A DNA stretch of 35,606 nt from Rhodospirillaceae bacterium CCH5-H10 (lineage in GTDB: Bacteria; Pseudomonadota; Alphaproteobacteria; Reyranellales; Reyranellaceae): the NCBI GenBank assembly GCA_001557035.1, contig LSKJ01000530.1, forward strand, positions 1 through 35,606, in the 5' to 3' direction. The notes under the pieces were generated by a model that had not been told where the DNA came from, did not search any database, and was given only the letters and a program-made list of their open reading frames with translations. The translations under genes and the position numbers were made by a program. Positions within the stretch are counted from its first letter, which is position 1, and each line of letters opens with the position of its first letter. Of this stretch, positions 1-8,035 are shown piece by piece.

Positions 1-191
1 ACAGAGAATCGAACCGCATCACACCGCGCAACTACGATGTGTGAATGCGATAGCCCGTCTTACGGGGGAGGCCGGGTGGGGGAGAGCAACGCGATGGTCG
101 TCGATCAGCGAAAAGAGTTCAGACTCATGGCTGTCCCCCTCCGGCCTTCGGCCACCTCCCCCGTGTGACGGGGGAGGAAAATGAGAGGCCG
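1..191. other. Gene-free left edge with hairpins after the aminotransferase gene
   Basis: No coding frame here looks real. The stretch lies just past the stop codon of the minus-strand aminotransferase. It contains a G-rich arm around 61-85 and a C-rich arm around 134-162 that pair imperfectly, plus the compact hairpins described at 131-177. It probably acts as the 3' end or transcript boundary of the aminotransferase operon. The window edge hides the next gene. Confidence 0.6.
131..177. repeat. Two adjacent GC-rich hairpins (CCCCTCC/CCACCTCCCC module)
   Basis: A perfect 10-bp stem runs from CCTCCCCCGT (155-164) to ACGGGGGAGG (168-177) with a 3-base loop. Immediately before it is a small GGCC-TTC-GGCC hairpin inside the frame CCCCTCCG...CCACCTCCCC. 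The same frame with different hairpin sequences recurs at 20846-20889, so this is a repeated module. It sits 15 bases beyond the aminotransferase stop codon. A role in 3'-end formation or mRNA stability is inference; there is no T-run on the gene-distal side of the stem. Confidence 0.75.
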
Positions 192-1394
192 TCAGCGCAG
201 CTCGGCGCAGAACTCCTGGATGCGGGCGCAGCCTTCGCGGAGGCTGGCCATGTCGGTGGCGTAGGAGATTCGGAAGTAGGGGCTCATGCCGTAGGCGGCG
301 CCCTGCACCGTGGCGACGTGCTTCTCTTCCAGCAGTGCCGTGACGAAGTCGGTGTCGTTGGCGATCTTCCGGCCGCCCTTCGTGGTCTTGCCGATGCAGC
401 CCGCGAGGTTGGGGAACACGTAGAACGCGCCCTCGGGCATGTGGCAGGTGAGGCCCTTCGCGGCGCGCAGCATGCCGACGACCTCGTCGCGGCGCTTCTG
501 GTAGTCGGCGGCGCGCTCCTTCAGGAGGTCCTGCGGGCCGTTCAGCGCGGCGGTGGCGGCGGCCTGGCCGATCGTCGAGATGCCCGAGCCGATCTGGCCC
601 TGCATGTTAGTCATCGCCGCGATCATCGCGCGCGGGCCTCCCGCGAAGCCGACCCTCCAGCCGGTCATGGCATAGGCCTTCGACGCGCCGTTGACGGTGA
701 GCGTTCGGTCCTTCAGCGCCGGCTCGACCTCGGCCACAGTGCTGAACTTCGCGTCGCCATAGACCAGGTGCTCGTAGACGTCGTCGGCCATCACCATGAC
801 GTGCTTGTGCTTCAGCAGCACGTCGCAGATCTGGCGCATCTCGGCCGGCGAGCAGACCGCGCCGGTCGGATTGTTGGGGAAGTTCAGCACCACCCACTTG
901 GTCTTGGCGGTGATGACCTCCTCGAGATCGGCGGCGCGCAGCTTGAACTGGTTGTTCTCCGGGCACGAGACCGGCACCGGCTTGGCGCCGGCAATGACGG
1001 CCTGGTCGGCGTAGGAGATCCAGCCCGGCGCGGGGATGACGACCTCGTCGCCCGGGTTCACGCTGGCCATCAGCACGTCGTACATGATCTGCTTGCTGCC
1101 GTTGGAAACCATGACCTCGTCCAGCGCATAGTCGAGATTGTTGTCGCGCTTGAACTTTCGCTGGATCGCTTCCTTGAGCGACTTCACGCCGTCCTGCGGC
1201 GGATACTTGGTGTCGCCGGCCAGCGCCGCCTGGTGCGCCGCCTCGATGGCATGCGCCGGGGTCGGGAAGTCGGGTTCGCCCGAGGAGAGGCCCACGATCT
1301 TCACGCCCTGCGCGCGCAGCTCGCGCACCTTGCGGGTCATCGCGGCCGAGGCCGACACCTTCACGTTCTTCAGACGATCGGCAACCTCGAACAT
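192..1394 (-). CDS. Class I PLP-dependent aminotransferase, aspartate aminotransferase type
   Basis: The protein has 400 residues, the normal length for alphaproteobacterial aspartate/prephenate aminotransferases. It should transfer an amino group between aspartate (or a related amino acid) and 2-oxoglutarate in the cytoplasm. Visible landmarks are SGEPDF near residue 38, the NFPNNPTG cofactor-pocket motif near 181, ADDVYEHL near 211, the PLP-binding lysine in NGASKAYAMTGWRVGF (K239), and a C-terminal YFRISYA arginine that would bind the substrate carboxylate. The ATG at 1394 is preceded by AAGGGG at good spacing, and the protein starts MFEVADRLKNV as relatives do. It is the last gene of a three-gene minus-strand operon, 14 bases after the permease. 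Fold and chemistry are secure; exact substrate is not. Confidence 0.9.
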   Translation of the reverse strand: MFEVADRLKNVKVSASAAMTRKVRELRAQGVKIVGLSSGEPDFPTPAHAIEAAHQAALAGDTKYPPQDGVKSLKEAIQRKFKRDNNLDYALDEVMVSNGSKQIMYDVLMASVNPGDEVVIPAPGWISYADQAVIAGAKPVPVSCPENNQFKLRAADLEEVITAKTKWVVLNFPNNPTGAVCSPAEMRQICDVLLKHKHVMVMADDVYEHLVYGDAKFSTVAEVEPALKDRTLTVNGASKAYAMTGWRVGFAGGPRAMIAAMTNMQGQIGSGISTIGQAAATAALNGPQDLLKERAADYQKRRDEVVGMLRAAKGLTCHMPEGAFYVFPNLAGCIGKTTKGGRKIANDTDFVTALLEEKHVATVQGAAYGMSPYFRISYATDMASLREGCARIQEFCAELR

Positions 1395-1408
1395 GCTTCC
1401 CCTTACCT

Positions 1409-2257
1409 TCAGGTCTTCTTTCGAATGGTGAGCGCGATGCCGCCCAGGATGGCCGCCGACGCGAGCAGCAGACGCGCGGTGATCGGCTCGGCGAGTAGCA
1501 CCGCACCCCCAAGCGCGGCAATGGCCGGGACGCAAAGCTGGATTGTGGCGGCCGACGTGGCGGAGAGCGACGGCAGGGCCGCGTACCACAGGACATAACC
1601 CAGGCCGGACGTGATGGCGCCCGAGGCCACGGCGTAGAGCAGGCCCGTCTGGTCGGGCTGGGCTTGTGTCGCTGCACCCAGGCTGAGGATCGCGGCGAAG
1701 GGCACGGCGCGGATGAAGTTGCCGCCCGTCGCCGCGGTCGGGTCACCGGCGCCACGGCCGAGCAGGGAGTAGATGCCCCAAGCGATTCCGGACGCCAGCA
1801 TGAGGCCCGCCGCAAGAGCCGGTGGTGCCGAGAGGCCCGGCAGCAGCAGCCAGACGAGGCCCACGACCGCGACCAGCACGCCGACGAGCCGCAGGCCTCC
1901 GAGCCGTTCGCCGGAGAAGAGGCCGTAGGCCGTCATGGTGAGCTGCACCGCTCCGAACAGCAGCAGCGCGCCTGTCGCCGCCGTGAGGTCGCGATAGGCG
2001 AAGGAGAAGCAGACCGCGTAGGCGAACAGCATCGCCGCCATCGGCCAGCTGCCCGCCGCCAGCGGCTGCCTCCCGCGCGAGCGCAGCAGGATCCACAGGA
2101 TGAGCGCGCCCGAGGCCAGGCGGATCGAGGTGAAGCTTGCTGCATCGATCGACGTGTCGCGCAGCGCGATCCTGCACAGCAGCGAGTTGCTGGCAAAGGC
2201 CAGCATCGCGAAGGTCGTGAGGAGGGCTGTGCGGGCCGCTGCCGTCGCCGCCGGCAC
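1409..2257 (-). CDS. EamA/DMT-family permease
   Basis: The protein has 282 residues and is almost wholly hydrophobic, with about ten membrane segments in two repeated halves, as expected for EamA (DUF6) transporters. These export or import small metabolites across the inner membrane. Family hallmarks include FASNSLLCRIAL in the first helix, SIRLASGALIL in the second, and a second-half GNFIRAVPFAAILSL followed by SGLGYVLWYAALPSLSAT. The start is a GTG one base after the TGA of the amidohydrolase, so translation is probably coupled. The aminotransferase follows by 14 bases. The context hints at efflux or uptake of an amino-acid-like compound handled by these enzymes, but the substrate cannot be read from sequence. 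Confidence 0.85.
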   Translation of the reverse strand: MPAATAAARTALLTTFAMLAFASNSLLCRIALRDTSIDAASFTSIRLASGALILWILLRSRGRQPLAAGSWPMAAMLFAYAVCFSFAYRDLTAATGALLLFGAVQLTMTAYGLFSGERLGGLRLVGVLVAVVGLVWLLLPGLSAPPALAAGLMLASGIAWGIYSLLGRGAGDPTAATGGNFIRAVPFAAILSLGAATQAQPDQTGLLYAVASGAITSGLGYVLWYAALPSLSATSAATIQLCVPAIAALGGAVLLAEPITARLLLASAAILGGIALTIRKKT

Positions 2258-2258
2258 C

Positions 2259-3398
2259 TCAGTTTGCCAGCTGGTACAGCTTCATCGCGTTGTCGCGCGT
2301 GATCTTGCGCTTGGTCTCGGCCGGGACGTCGTTCAGCTCCCTGGAGATGAACTCCTGGCTGTCGGGCCAGATGCCGTCGGGATGCGGGTAGTCGGAACCC
2401 CACATGACATTGTCCTCGCCGAGATGGCGCAGCAGCTCGATGCCGACCGGGTCAGTCTGATAGGTCGCGTAGAACTGCCGATGCCAGTATTCCGAGGGCT
2501 TCATCTTGAGGTCGAGGTCCTGGAACTGGTCTTCCCATTCGAGATCCATGTGCTGCAGCACATAGGGGATCCAGCCGAGACCGGCCTCGCCGATCACGAT
2601 CTTGAGGTTGGAGTAGCGCGCCGGCGCACCGGAGTAGATCAGGCCCATGAGCATGGTGCTCATGTGCATCTGGAAGCCGGTGATGTGCGTGGCGAAGATG
2701 CGGCGCTGCACTTCGGGCGTGTACTTGGTGACGTCGGGTGAGCGGCCGCCGATCGTGTGGAAGTGCAGCGGAATGCCGGTCTCGTGGCCGAACTTCCACA
2801 GCGGCTCCCAGAACGGGTCCCAGAGGGGCGTCATGTCGGGGCGGTTGGCGATGTCGAGGCCCTTCACGCCGCGCTTGGCGCATCGCATCGCTTCGGCGAC
2901 CGACTCGTCCATGTCGTAGTTCGGGATGTTGGCCAGGCCGATCAGCCGGTCCGGCGCCTGCCTGCAGAAATCGTGGAGCCAGTCGTTATAGATGCGCAGC
3001 ATCACGAGGGCGGCTTCCGGATCGTTCAGGCGCCCGCTCGATCCCAGCACGCCGTACAGCACCTCGGCCTGCACGCCGTCGCGATCCTGGTCCTTCAGGC
3101 GATGATCGACTTCGGTCAGGCGGCGGATGCCTTTCTTGCCGTCGTCGTAGAGGCCGGTCGAGGCCATGCGGTCGGAGCGATGGATGATGCCCGGCACATA
3201 TTCGCGGCCGGCCGATCCCATGCCGTTCACGAGACCGAACTTGGCGCCCTTGACGCTGACCCATTCCGGTCCCTTGGGACCGTCGATCACATGCGGCATG
3301 CGATCCTTCAGCGAAGCCGGTGCGTTGCTGGTGAAGAGATCCGGCGGCAGCCAGATCAGGTCGATATGCCCATCCGCAGAAATCACATCGTATTTCAT
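2259..3398 (-). CDS. Amidohydrolase-2 family metal-dependent hydrolase/decarboxylase
   Basis: The protein has 379 residues. It begins MKYDVISADGHIDL, the metal-binding D-x-H start of the Amidohydro_2 family (ACMSD/gamma-resorcylate decarboxylase relatives). Later metal or active-site regions include GIPLHFHTIGG near residue 225, FQMHMST near 255, and VMWGSDYPHPDGIWPDS near 345, whose Asp and His are typical of the family. Members hydrolyse C-N or C-O bonds or decarboxylate aromatic acids. The ATG at 3398 has a GGGAGG site upstream; upstream in-frame codons lack family similarity. It is the first gene of a minus-strand operon with the EamA permease and aminotransferase, and it diverges from the flavin monooxygenase across 80 bases. 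A shared catabolic role is plausible but inferred. Confidence 0.88.
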   Translation of the reverse strand: MKYDVISADGHIDLIWLPPDLFTSNAPASLKDRMPHVIDGPKGPEWVSVKGAKFGLVNGMGSAGREYVPGIIHRSDRMASTGLYDDGKKGIRRLTEVDHRLKDQDRDGVQAEVLYGVLGSSGRLNDPEAALVMLRIYNDWLHDFCRQAPDRLIGLANIPNYDMDESVAEAMRCAKRGVKGLDIANRPDMTPLWDPFWEPLWKFGHETGIPLHFHTIGGRSPDVTKYTPEVQRRIFATHITGFQMHMSTMLMGLIYSGAPARYSNLKIVIGEAGLGWIPYVLQHMDLEWEDQFQDLDLKMKPSEYWHRQFYATYQTDPVGIELLRHLGEDNVMWGSDYPHPDGIWPDSQEFISRELNDVPAETKRKITRDNAMKLYQLAN

Positions 3399-3478
3399 CG
3401 CTCGTTTCCTCCCGGGCGCCATTCCTCTGGAGTCGTCCATCTTCTAGAGTGCGCCGCCTACCTGCCTGTCGCAATGGG
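3399..3478. promoter_or_regulatory. Divergent intergenic region between amidohydrolase and monooxygenase
   Basis: These 80 bases separate two divergent starts and must hold promoters for both operons. The minus-strand Shine-Dalgarno GGGAGG lies at about 3407-3413. No convincing -35/-10 pair or operator could be picked by eye. Confidence 0.45.
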
Positions 3479-5230
3479 ATGACGATGAACGAGACCGAGT
3501 GGCTTGCCGAATTTGCGTCTGCGTTGAAGCGTGCCGACTCTGATGCTGCGACCGCGTTGTTTGCAGAAGAGTGTTACTGGCGCGATCTCGTCGCCTTCAC
3601 CTGGAACATCGTGACGCTCGAGAGCCGCACAGCGATTGGTGATATGCTCGAGGCGCGCCTCGGCGATGTGAAACCAGACGCCTTCGAACTCGCAGGGCGG
3701 CCCGGCTGGTTCACCTTCGAGACCGCGCAGGGCCGCGGCAAAGGCCATATCCGTCTCAAGGACGGCAAGGCCTGGACCTTCTTCACGGCGCTGATGGAAT
3801 TGAAGGGTTTCGAGGAGAAGAAGGGACCGTCGCGCGAGCACGGCACGCAGCACGGCGCTTTCAAGGATCGCGTGACCTGGACCGATCGCCGTCGCGCCGA
3901 CGCCAAGGAGCTGGGCTTCGAGCGTCAGCCTTACGTGCTCATCATCGGCGGCGGGCAGGGCGGCATCGGCCTCGGCGCGCGCCTGAAGAGGCTCAGTGTC
4001 CCGACCCTGATCGTCGACCGCAATCCGCGGCCGGGCGATGCCTGGCGCAACCGCTACAAGTCGCTCTGCCTTCACGATCCGGTCTGGTACGACCATCTGC
4101 CGTACCTGCCGTTCCCCGATCACTGGCCGATCTACACGCCCAAGGACAAGATGGGTGACTGGCTCGAGTCCTATACGAAGATCATGGAGCTCGATTACTG
4201 GTCCTCGACCACCTGCAAGAGCTCGTCGTTCGACGAAGCGACGGGCGAATGGGCCGTCGTCGTCGAGCGTGACGGCAAGGAAGTGACGCTGAAGCCAAAG
4301 CAGCTCGTGATTGCGACCGGCATGTCGGGCTTCCCCGAGATTCCGACATTCCCGGGGGCTGAGCGCTTCAAGGGCAGGCAGCATCATTCCAGCGCCCATC
4401 CCGGCGGCGAGGGGTGGGCCGGCAAGAAGTGCGTGGTCGTGGGCTCGAACAATTCCGCGCACGACATCGCCGCCGACCTGTGGGAGCACGGCGCCGACGT
4501 GACCCTGCTGCAGCGCTCAGCCACGCTGGTGGTGCGCGCTGACACCCTGGCGCGCAACCGGCCGCTCTATTCGGAAGAGGCGGTGGCATCGGGCATCACC
4601 ACCGAGATCGCCGACCTCACCACCGCCTCGATGCCCTACGGCGCGCTGCCCAAGGTGATGCAGCCGGTGGTCGAGCAGATCCGGCGCGAGGATGCCGACT
4701 TCTACGCGCGGCTGGAAAAGGCGGGCTTCAGGCTCACCTTCGGCGAGGACAATACCGGCATCGGCCCGATGTATCTGCGGCGCGGCTCGGGCTACTACAT
4801 CGACGTCGGCGCTTCGGAGCTGATCGCCGATGGCCGCATCAAGCTCAAGTCCGGCGTCGAGATCGAGCGCATGACCGAGGACTCGGTGGTGCTGAACGAC
4901 GGCACAGAACTGAAGGCCGACCTGGTCGTCTATGCCACCGGCTACGGCTCGATGAACCAGTGGGCAGCCGCGCTGATCTCGCCCGAGGTCGCCGACAAGG
5001 TCGGCAAGTGCTGGGGCCTGGGCTCCGGCACCGCCAAGGACCCCGGTCCCTGGGAAGGCGAGCTGCGCAACATGTGGAAGCCCACGGCGCAGGAGAACCT
5101 GTGGTTCCACGGCGGCAACCTGATGCAGTCCAGGCTCTACTCGGTCTTCCTGTCGCTGCAGCTCAAGGCGCGGATGGAGGAGCTGCCGACGCCGGTCTAT
5201 GGCCGGGCCGCAGTCCACCACAAGGCGTGA
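3479..5230 (+). CDS. Flavin-containing monooxygenase with N-terminal NTF2-like domain
   Basis: The protein has 583 residues from the ATG at 3479; ATG 3485 is an equally reasonable start, and neither has a strong Shine-Dalgarno. Residues 1-120 (YWRDLVAFTWNI, then ESRTAIGDMLEARL) look like a SnoaL/NTF2-type domain. From about 150 it becomes a two-dinucleotide flavoprotein: FAD motif IIGGGQGGIGLGARL near 157, an FMO-like FKGRQHHSSAHP near 300, and an NADPH motif VVVGSNNSAHDIAADL near 322. Such enzymes use NADPH and oxygen to hydroxylate or insert oxygen into soft or carbonyl substrates. It diverges from the amidohydrolase operon, which suggests shared catabolism. The two-domain layout is known for some YUCCA/FMO-like proteins; the substrate is unknown. 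Confidence 0.88.
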   Translation: MTMNETEWLAEFASALKRADSDAATALFAEECYWRDLVAFTWNIVTLESRTAIGDMLEARLGDVKPDAFELAGRPGWFTFETAQGRGKGHIRLKDGKAWTFFTALMELKGFEEKKGPSREHGTQHGAFKDRVTWTDRRRADAKELGFERQPYVLIIGGGQGGIGLGARLKRLSVPTLIVDRNPRPGDAWRNRYKSLCLHDPVWYDHLPYLPFPDHWPIYTPKDKMGDWLESYTKIMELDYWSSTTCKSSSFDEATGEWAVVVERDGKEVTLKPKQLVIATGMSGFPEIPTFPGAERFKGRQHHSSAHPGGEGWAGKKCVVVGSNNSAHDIAADLWEHGADVTLLQRSATLVVRADTLARNRPLYSEEAVASGITTEIADLTTASMPYGALPKVMQPVVEQIRREDADFYARLEKAGFRLTFGEDNTGIGPMYLRRGSGYYIDVGASELIADGRIKLKSGVEIERMTEDSVVLNDGTELKADLVVYATGYGSMNQWAAALISPEVADKVGKCWGLGSGTAKDPGPWEGELRNMWKPTAQENLWFHGGNLMQSRLYSVFLSLQLKARMEELPTPVYGRAAVHHKA

Positions 5231-5277
5231 TTCGGGGCGGGGACGCCGGGCCGGTTCGCACCGTACACTGTGAACGC

Positions 5278-5757
5278 ATGCACCGTTTCCCCCGTCGCCG
5301 CACGATCCTCTCCCTTGGCCTGTCCTTCGCGCCCCTGCTCGCCGTTTCGGCCTGCTCGTTCAACATGGGCGAGCCCAACCTGCCGAAGACCGAGTTCCGG
5401 GCCGACCTCAGCGGCGCGCGCGAGTTACCGGCGACGGACAGCAAGGGCGAGGGCTACTTCACGGCCACGTACAGGGCCTCGACCAAGGTGCTGGAATACA
5501 AGCTCAACCTGGTGCGGCTGAGCGGTCCGGTGCGGCAGGCGGGCCTGTTCGGCCCAGCCGCGCCCGACCAGATCGGCCCGCAGGTCGTATGGATCGACGT
5601 CCCGTTCTACGCCGACCGCTCGACGGTGAACGATGGCGTGACGCTCACCGAGCAGCAGGCGAAAGAAGTGCTGGCCGGCCTCTGGTACGTCAACGTGCTG
5701 ACCGAGAAATATCCCGACGGCGAAATCCGCGGGCAGATCCTGCCGCTGAAGAAGTAG
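5278..5757 (+). CDS. CHRD-domain lipoprotein
   Basis: The protein has 159 residues. A basic start and hydrophobic stretch end in the lipobox VSAC (Cys26), so it is probably a lipoprotein. The rest matches the CHRD pattern: FRADLSGARELPATDSKGEG near residue 38, then LWYVNVLTEKYPDGEIRGQI near the C-terminus. CHRD domains occur in chordin and in many bacterial secreted proteins; their role in bacteria is unknown. The ATG at 5278 starts 47 bases after the monooxygenase stop, so co-transcription is possible. No clear Shine-Dalgarno precedes it. The domain call is good; a biological role cannot be stated. Confidence 0.85.
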   Translation: MHRFPRRRTILSLGLSFAPLLAVSACSFNMGEPNLPKTEFRADLSGARELPATDSKGEGYFTATYRASTKVLEYKLNLVRLSGPVRQAGLFGPAAPDQIGPQVVWIDVPFYADRSTVNDGVTLTEQQAKEVLAGLWYVNVLTEKYPDGEIRGQILPLKK

Positions 5758-5764
5758 CACTCCT

Positions 5765-5888
5765 GTCGTCTCGACCGGAGCCGAGCGTAGCGAGGCGAAG
5801 TGGAGAGGCCTTTTTTCCACTACCCGACGTCTACTCGCGGAAAAAAGGTCTCTCCACTCCGCGCCTTCGGCGCTCCGGTCGAGACGAC
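5765..5888. repeat. Long nested inverted repeat between convergent genes
   Basis: The left arm (5765-5818) and right arm (5839-5888) read alike in opposite orientation: an outer box GTCGTCTCGACCGGAG, a variable middle, then GTGGAGAGRCC followed by TTTTTTCC. The middle is GCCGAGCGTAGCGAGGC in one arm and a GCGCC-TTC-GGCGC hairpin in the other. The arms could form one long stem, and the A/T runs flank the loop. It lies 7 bases after the CHRD stop and before the end of the minus-strand DUF2934-like gene, so it may serve as a bidirectional transcript end. That role is inference. Confidence 0.85.
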
Positions 5889-5943
5889 GGAATGGAACAA
5901 ACCATCTCCCATCGTATCGGGTGAAGAAAGCTCTTCGTCTCGT

Positions 5944-6102
5944 TCACTGCGCCAGTCTCTTATAGAGTTCGGCGTACATCGCATGGCTGCGCTGATAGGC
6001 GTCCATGACATGCGGGCGCGGTCGGCCTTCTTCTTCAGCCAGACGTCGTGCGTGGGTCTTGGTGTCGACGTCAGTTGTGGATCTCTCGCGCTCGTTGTCC
6101 AT
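5944..6102 (-). CDS. Small DUF2934-like protein
   Basis: The protein has 52 residues starting MDNERERSTTDVDT and containing ARRLAEEEGRPRPHVMDAY. The pattern (A/I)R..A..L(W/A)EEEGRP followed by a charged helix resembles DUF2934, a very short protein family of unknown function common in alphaproteobacteria. Its ATG comes two bases after the TGA of the amidohydrolase at 6105, so it is probably translated by coupling; there is no strong Shine-Dalgarno of its own. It is hydrophilic, with no signal peptide or membrane segment. The family assignment rests on a short motif and is moderate. Confidence 0.6.
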   Translation of the reverse strand: MDNERERSTTDVDTKTHARRLAEEEGRPRPHVMDAYQRSHAMYAELYKRLAQ

Positions 6103-6104
6103 GT

Positions 6105-6932
6105 TCAGTCGAACTTCAGCTTCCAGTCGATCCACTCGCAGAGGCCGCGGCCCATCACGTCTTCGAGGTCCTGTCCCTTCAGCCACGGCAGCTCTTCGGT
6201 GAAGAAGGTCACGCACTGGCGGTAGGTGCACTGCATGCGGGTGATGTCGGTGCCCCAGAAGAAGCGCTTGGGACCGAAGGCGTCGAAGATGCGGTGCAGC
6301 CCGTCCTGGATGTTCCTGAACGGATAGCCCTTGGTCGAGTAATGCGGCGCGCCGGTCGCCTTGACGGCGACGTTGGGCAGCTTGGCCATCGCCACCAGCT
6401 TGTCGAGATGGATGAAGGCTTCTTCGTCCTGGCCGTGACGGTTGAGGCCGCAATGATCGACGATCATCCTGAGGTTGGGATGCCTCTCGGCGATCTCGCG
6501 GAACTTGTCGGGGAAGATGCCGCCCATCGTGGCGACCGGGATGCCTTCCTTCTCCGCGGCCGGCCAGACCCAGTCGAGCAGCCCGTCGTTCAGCCACTGC
6601 TGCTCGGCCGGATGCAGAAGCGCCCAGCGCAGGCCCATCATGCCGGGCTGCTTGCGCCAGCCCTTGATGCGGTTGCGGCTGTCGGGGTCCTGCAGTGGGA
6701 ACTGTCCCATCACCGCGAAGCGGTCGGGATACTTCTTCGCCGCATCGAGGGCGAGCTGGTTCGATGTCGGGTCCCAGCTATAGGGCGGATGGATCAGCGC
6801 AGCCGACACGCCGGCCTCGTCCATCTCCTTCAACGCCTGTTCGGCGGTGAAACTCTCGACCTTGCGATGCAGGCCCGAGGGCGGAGTCACGGTCTGCGAC
6901 CAGATATGGATCTGCGCGTCGACGATTTTCAT
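6105..6932 (-). CDS. Amidohydrolase-2 family hydrolase (TIM barrel)
   Basis: The protein has 275 residues and begins MKIVDAQIHIW, the D-x-H-x-W start of the Amidohydro_2 superfamily (2-pyrone-4,6-dicarboxylate lactonase and L-rhamnono/fuconolactonase relatives). Other landmarks are MGLRWALLHP near 95, LRMIVDHCGLNRHG near 160 and KRFFWGTDITRMQC near 225, carrying the conserved His and late Asp. These enzymes typically hydrolyse lactones or related cyclic esters. It starts 10 bases downstream of the aldo/keto reductase gene, with GAGG about 11 bases before the ATG. An aldose dehydrogenase followed by a lactonase would be a coherent sugar-acid or lactone pathway, but the reaction is not proven by sequence. 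Confidence 0.85.
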   Translation of the reverse strand: MKIVDAQIHIWSQTVTPPSGLHRKVESFTAEQALKEMDEAGVSAALIHPPYSWDPTSNQLALDAAKKYPDRFAVMGQFPLQDPDSRNRIKGWRKQPGMMGLRWALLHPAEQQWLNDGLLDWVWPAAEKEGIPVATMGGIFPDKFREIAERHPNLRMIVDHCGLNRHGQDEEAFIHLDKLVAMAKLPNVAVKATGAPHYSTKGYPFRNIQDGLHRIFDAFGPKRFFWGTDITRMQCTYRQCVTFFTEELPWLKGQDLEDVMGRGLCEWIDWKLKFD

Positions 6933-6942
6933 TTAGGTAACC

Positions 6943-7971
6943 TCAGTTGGGAGTAGGCGCCGCGGCATCGAGCAGCTTTTCGCGCTTCAGCTCGCTCCAC
7001 AGCTCGACTGGAATCTTCACGCTCATATGGGCGATATTCTGCTTCACCTCGGCGGCGCTGAGCGCGCCGGGGATCACAGAGCAGAAGGCGGGGTGGAACA
7101 GCGGGAACTGCATCGCAGCCGCGCCGAGCGGCACGCCGTGGCGCTGGCACACCGCCTCGATCTTCTGCGCCTTGTCGACGAGGTGCTGGGGTGCGGCGAC
7201 ATAGTCGTGCGTCGCGCCGGTCTTCACGTTGCCGGTCAGGATGCCCGAATTGTAGGGCCCGCCCAGGATCACCGAGACGTTCCGCTTGGTGCACTCCGGC
7301 AGGAACTCCTCCAGAGCCCCCTGTTCGAGCAGGGTGTAGCGCCCGGCCAGCAGCATGCAGTCGAAGTCACCGGCCTTGATGAAGCGCGTGCTGGTGTCGC
7401 TCTCGTTGATGCCGACGCCGATGGCCGAGATGACGCCTGCCTTGCGCAGCTCGTCGAGCGCGCGGAAGCCGGAATCCATCACCGTCTTGAAGCGCTCGTC
7501 GAGAAGGGCGCGGTCCTTGATGGTCCAGAAGTCGACGTCGTGGACCAGAGCGATGTCGATCCTGTCTAGGCCCAGCCGGAAGTGCGAATGCTCCAGCGAG
7601 CGCATCACGCCATCATAGGTGTAGTCGAACTGCGGCACGAAGCCCGGCAGGCCGTTCTCGCGGAAATCCTTGGGCAGCACTTCGCCCGGCTTGCGCACAT
7701 GCAGGATGCGGCCGATCTTGGTCGACAGAACGTAGCTGTCTCGCGGCTTCTCGCGCAGCGCCGCGCCCATGCGCAGCTCGCTGCGGCCGTAGCCGTAGAA
7801 AGGCGAGGTATCGAAGTAGCGGATGCCGGACTCGTAGCCGTCGTTGGTGAGCTGCACCGCCTCGGCGTCGGAAATGGTGGCGCGGAAGCCGCCCATCGGC
7901 GCGCCGCCCAGTCCGATCTCGGTGACTTCGAGTTTCGTCTTTCCGACCTTGCGGCGCTTGAGCGCTGTCAT
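6943..7971 (-). CDS. Aldo/keto reductase, aldose dehydrogenase-like
   Basis: The protein has 342 residues. The four AKR catalytic residues are visible: D54 and Y59 in RYFDTSPFYGYG, K85 in LSTKIG, and H144 in IALVHDVDF. The subtype with SPFYGYGRSELRMG resembles D-threo-aldose 1-dehydrogenase/L-fucose dehydrogenase and pyridoxal dehydrogenase, which oxidise sugars to lactones with NAD(P). The ATG at 7971 follows a GGAGG at ideal distance, and the start MTALKRRKVGKTKLEV matches the family. It heads a minus-strand operon with the amidohydrolase and DUF2934-like gene and diverges from the GST gene across 64 bases. Family is certain; exact sugar is unknown. Confidence 0.9.
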   Translation of the reverse strand: MTALKRRKVGKTKLEVTEIGLGGAPMGGFRATISDAEAVQLTNDGYESGIRYFDTSPFYGYGRSELRMGAALREKPRDSYVLSTKIGRILHVRKPGEVLPKDFRENGLPGFVPQFDYTYDGVMRSLEHSHFRLGLDRIDIALVHDVDFWTIKDRALLDERFKTVMDSGFRALDELRKAGVISAIGVGINESDTSTRFIKAGDFDCMLLAGRYTLLEQGALEEFLPECTKRNVSVILGGPYNSGILTGNVKTGATHDYVAAPQHLVDKAQKIEAVCQRHGVPLGAAAMQFPLFHPAFCSVIPGALSAAEVKQNIAHMSVKIPVELWSELKREKLLDAAAPTPN

Positions 7972-8035
7972 GTTCGTTTCCTCCGGGGACGGGGGAGAGT
8001 ACGAATTGCCACTGACCCGCGCCACAGGAGAGAAG

